Assembly (NCBI GenBank): GCA_963377175.1 | Contig: CAUJNA010001585.1 | Coordinates: 1 to 64,000, forward strand | Length of the DNA stretch: 64,000 nt | Reading direction: 5' to 3' | Origin: Effrenium voratum | Taxonomy: Eukaryota; Sar; Dinophyceae; Suessiales; Symbiodiniaceae | Part shown: in pieces, positions 63,192 through 64,000 of the stretch | How positions within the stretch are numbered: the first letter of the stretch is position 1 | Layout: each line of letters begins with the position of its first letter | Notes under the pieces: model-generated | What the model saw: the letters and a program-made list of their open reading frames with translations, nothing else | What the model was told of the DNA's origin: nothing | The model's database searches: none | Translations under genes and position numbers: made by a program

Positions 63192-63326
63192 GAAAATGGA
63201 GTGGACGCGCATCGTCGCTCCACCTGCATCTCTGAGCCTGCACTTCTAAGCAACGCTCAAGTAAAAAAGCGCGTATCGAGTTTGCTCCGGTCGGTTGCTT
63301 TTTCCCCGCATGTCCCTTTAGGCTTG
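63192..63326. repeat. Split direct repeat B1
   Basis: Begins GAAAATGGAGTGGACGCGC and ends CCCTTTAGGCTTG. Repeated at 63479-63614 with one G/A, one C/T and one inserted T difference. Confidence 0.9.
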
Positions 63327-63348
63327 AAGCAGTGACCAAGATTCTAAC

Positions 63349-63478
63349 GCTAGGGGTTTGTCTTTTCCCCTGTGTTTTAATCTTGGTTGAATCTTCGGCC
63401 GCGTGCCATTTCTGCTTCAAGCCTTTTGGTAAGGGACATGCCTGGAGGGTTTGACCCCTCTTTCGTTCTTTTTTGAAC
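63349..63478. repeat. Split direct repeat A2
   Basis: Identical as read to A1 (53684-53813). Directly abuts B2. Confidence 0.92.
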
Positions 63479-63614
63479 GAAAATGGAGTGGACGCGCATC
63501 GTCACTCCACCTGCATCTCTGAGCCTGCACTTCTAAGCAACGCTCAAGTAAAAAAGCGCGTATCGAGTTTGCTCCGGTCGGTTGCTTTTTTCCCTGCATG
63601 TCCCTTTAGGCTTG
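63479..63614. repeat. Split direct repeat B2
   Basis: Near-identical to B1. Marks the right end of the retroelement; beyond it the minisatellite resumes. Confidence 0.9.
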
Positions 63615-63679
63615 TGCTTATGATCAAAGATCCTACCCATCGTTCGCTCACCTGGTCTGAGGTTTCGATTCTTCTTCAT

Positions 63680-64000
63680 GACTGGTTCGCCCACCGGTTC
63701 AGCTTAATCTTTTCAAGTACTGGTTCGCTCAAAACTTGGTTGAGGGGTTTCGGATTCGTTTTCAAGTACTGGTTCGCCCAACGGGTCTGGGGGTTTCATT
63801 TTTTTTCAAGTACTGGTTCTTCGGATTTTTTTCAGTACTGGTTCGCCCAACGGGCCTGGAGGGGTTTCGGATTCGTTTTCAACTACTGGTTCGCCCAACG
63901 GGTCTGGAGGGGTTTCGTTTTTTTTAAAGTACCCTTTCGCCCAACGGGTCTGGGGGATAGGGGTCGGGTTTTTTCAAGCACTGGTTCGCCCAACGGGTCT
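63680..64000. repeat. Minisatellite AAGTACTGGTTCGCCCAACGGG, continuation
   Basis: About seven units of the same family as 52780-53683, running off the window end. Confidence 0.92.

Larger units (their letters stand above)
53684..63614 (+). mobile_element. Tyrosine-recombinase retroelement with split direct repeats (DIRS/Ngaro-like)
   Basis: A 9.9 kb element with the order A1 (53684-53813), coding region, B1 (63192-63326), 22 bp, A2 (63349-63478), B2 (63479-63614). A1 and A2 are identical over 130 bp as far as I can read, and B1/B2 differ by a base or two. This A1-B1-A2-B2 layout is the hallmark of DIRS-order elements of the PAT/Ngaro type. Coding order: gag-like proteins, tyrosine recombinase, methyltransferase-like domain fused to reverse transcriptase, RNase H. 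Frames are disrupted in places and probable introns occur in the 5' half. No target duplication is evident, as expected for this class. The interior is very rich in GCATGC-type words. Confidence 0.85.

Noticed and set aside
53684..63614. Ordinary LTR retrotransposon with the 130-bp repeats as LTRs
   Set aside because: The right end carries B1-A2-B2 rather than a simple terminal copy, no primer-binding site or aspartic protease was seen, and a tyrosine recombinase is encoded instead of a DDE integrase.

Overview
ORGANISM AND CHARACTER. The window reads as nuclear DNA of a microalgal eukaryote, most likely a dinoflagellate. The reasons are GC-rich genes set in a sea of minisatellites and hairpins, very small introns including apparent GC-AG ones, Polinton/Maverick-type virus-like elements, and a tyrosine-recombinase retroelement carrying a cytosine-methyltransferase-like domain next to its reverse transcriptase. 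The assignment is inference; no rRNA or spliced-leader gene was found. Almost every element gene carries frameshifts, from decay, indel errors in the assembly, or both, so most element genes are listed as pseudogenes with the frame changes described.

LAYOUT. (1) 1-1800: satellite DNA built on a TTGTCCAAGTTCC motif, with a tRNA-Arg-like gene. (2) 1801-3103 and 26711-27780: two halves of an older (outer) Polinton, split by (3) a 23.6 kb inner Polinton at 3104-26710. The inner element has ~770 bp terminal inverted repeats beginning AGTAGTAAGG and a 5-bp target duplication GGCAG. Its order is packaging ATPase, penton-like minor capsid protein, AT-hook protein, membrane-active-like minor capsid candidate, major capsid protein, tRNA-like sequence, repeats, an intron-rich coiled-coil gene, C5-methyltransferase (-), a conserved protein, a coiled-coil protein, protein-primed-type DNA polymerase B, three tandem paralogues, rve integrase (-) and a giant S74 fiber (-). 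(4) 27781-28417: a palindromic hairpin element. (5) 28418-38796: host-like DNA with one clean TPR/zinc-finger ORF. (6) 38797-41006 (-): a third Polinton block with an intact packaging ATPase. (7) 41040-43378: palindromes and microsatellites. (8) 43379-44065: second copy of the hairpin element. (9) 44066-51204: a Polinton block with degenerate capsid gene, methyltransferase, the conserved protein, and a ~1,160-codon HNH plus SF1-helicase gene not seen in the inner element. (10) 51300-53683: repeats. (11) 53684-63614: a 9.9 kb retroelement with split direct repeats (A1 ... B1-A2-B2) encoding gag-like proteins, a tyrosine recombinase, methyltransferase-like domain, reverse transcriptase and RNase H, inserted in a minisatellite that continues to the end.

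HOW THE GENES WORK TOGETHER. The Polinton genes form a replication set (PolB, integrase, or helicase in the other lineage), a virion set (ATPase, minor and major capsid proteins, AT-hook protein, fiber) and a modification gene (methyltransferase). No copy in the window is complete and undamaged. The inner ATPase lacks its P-loop whereas the copy at 40188-41006 is whole. The retroelement is an independent element that carries a methyltransferase-like domain with a similar catalytic signature.
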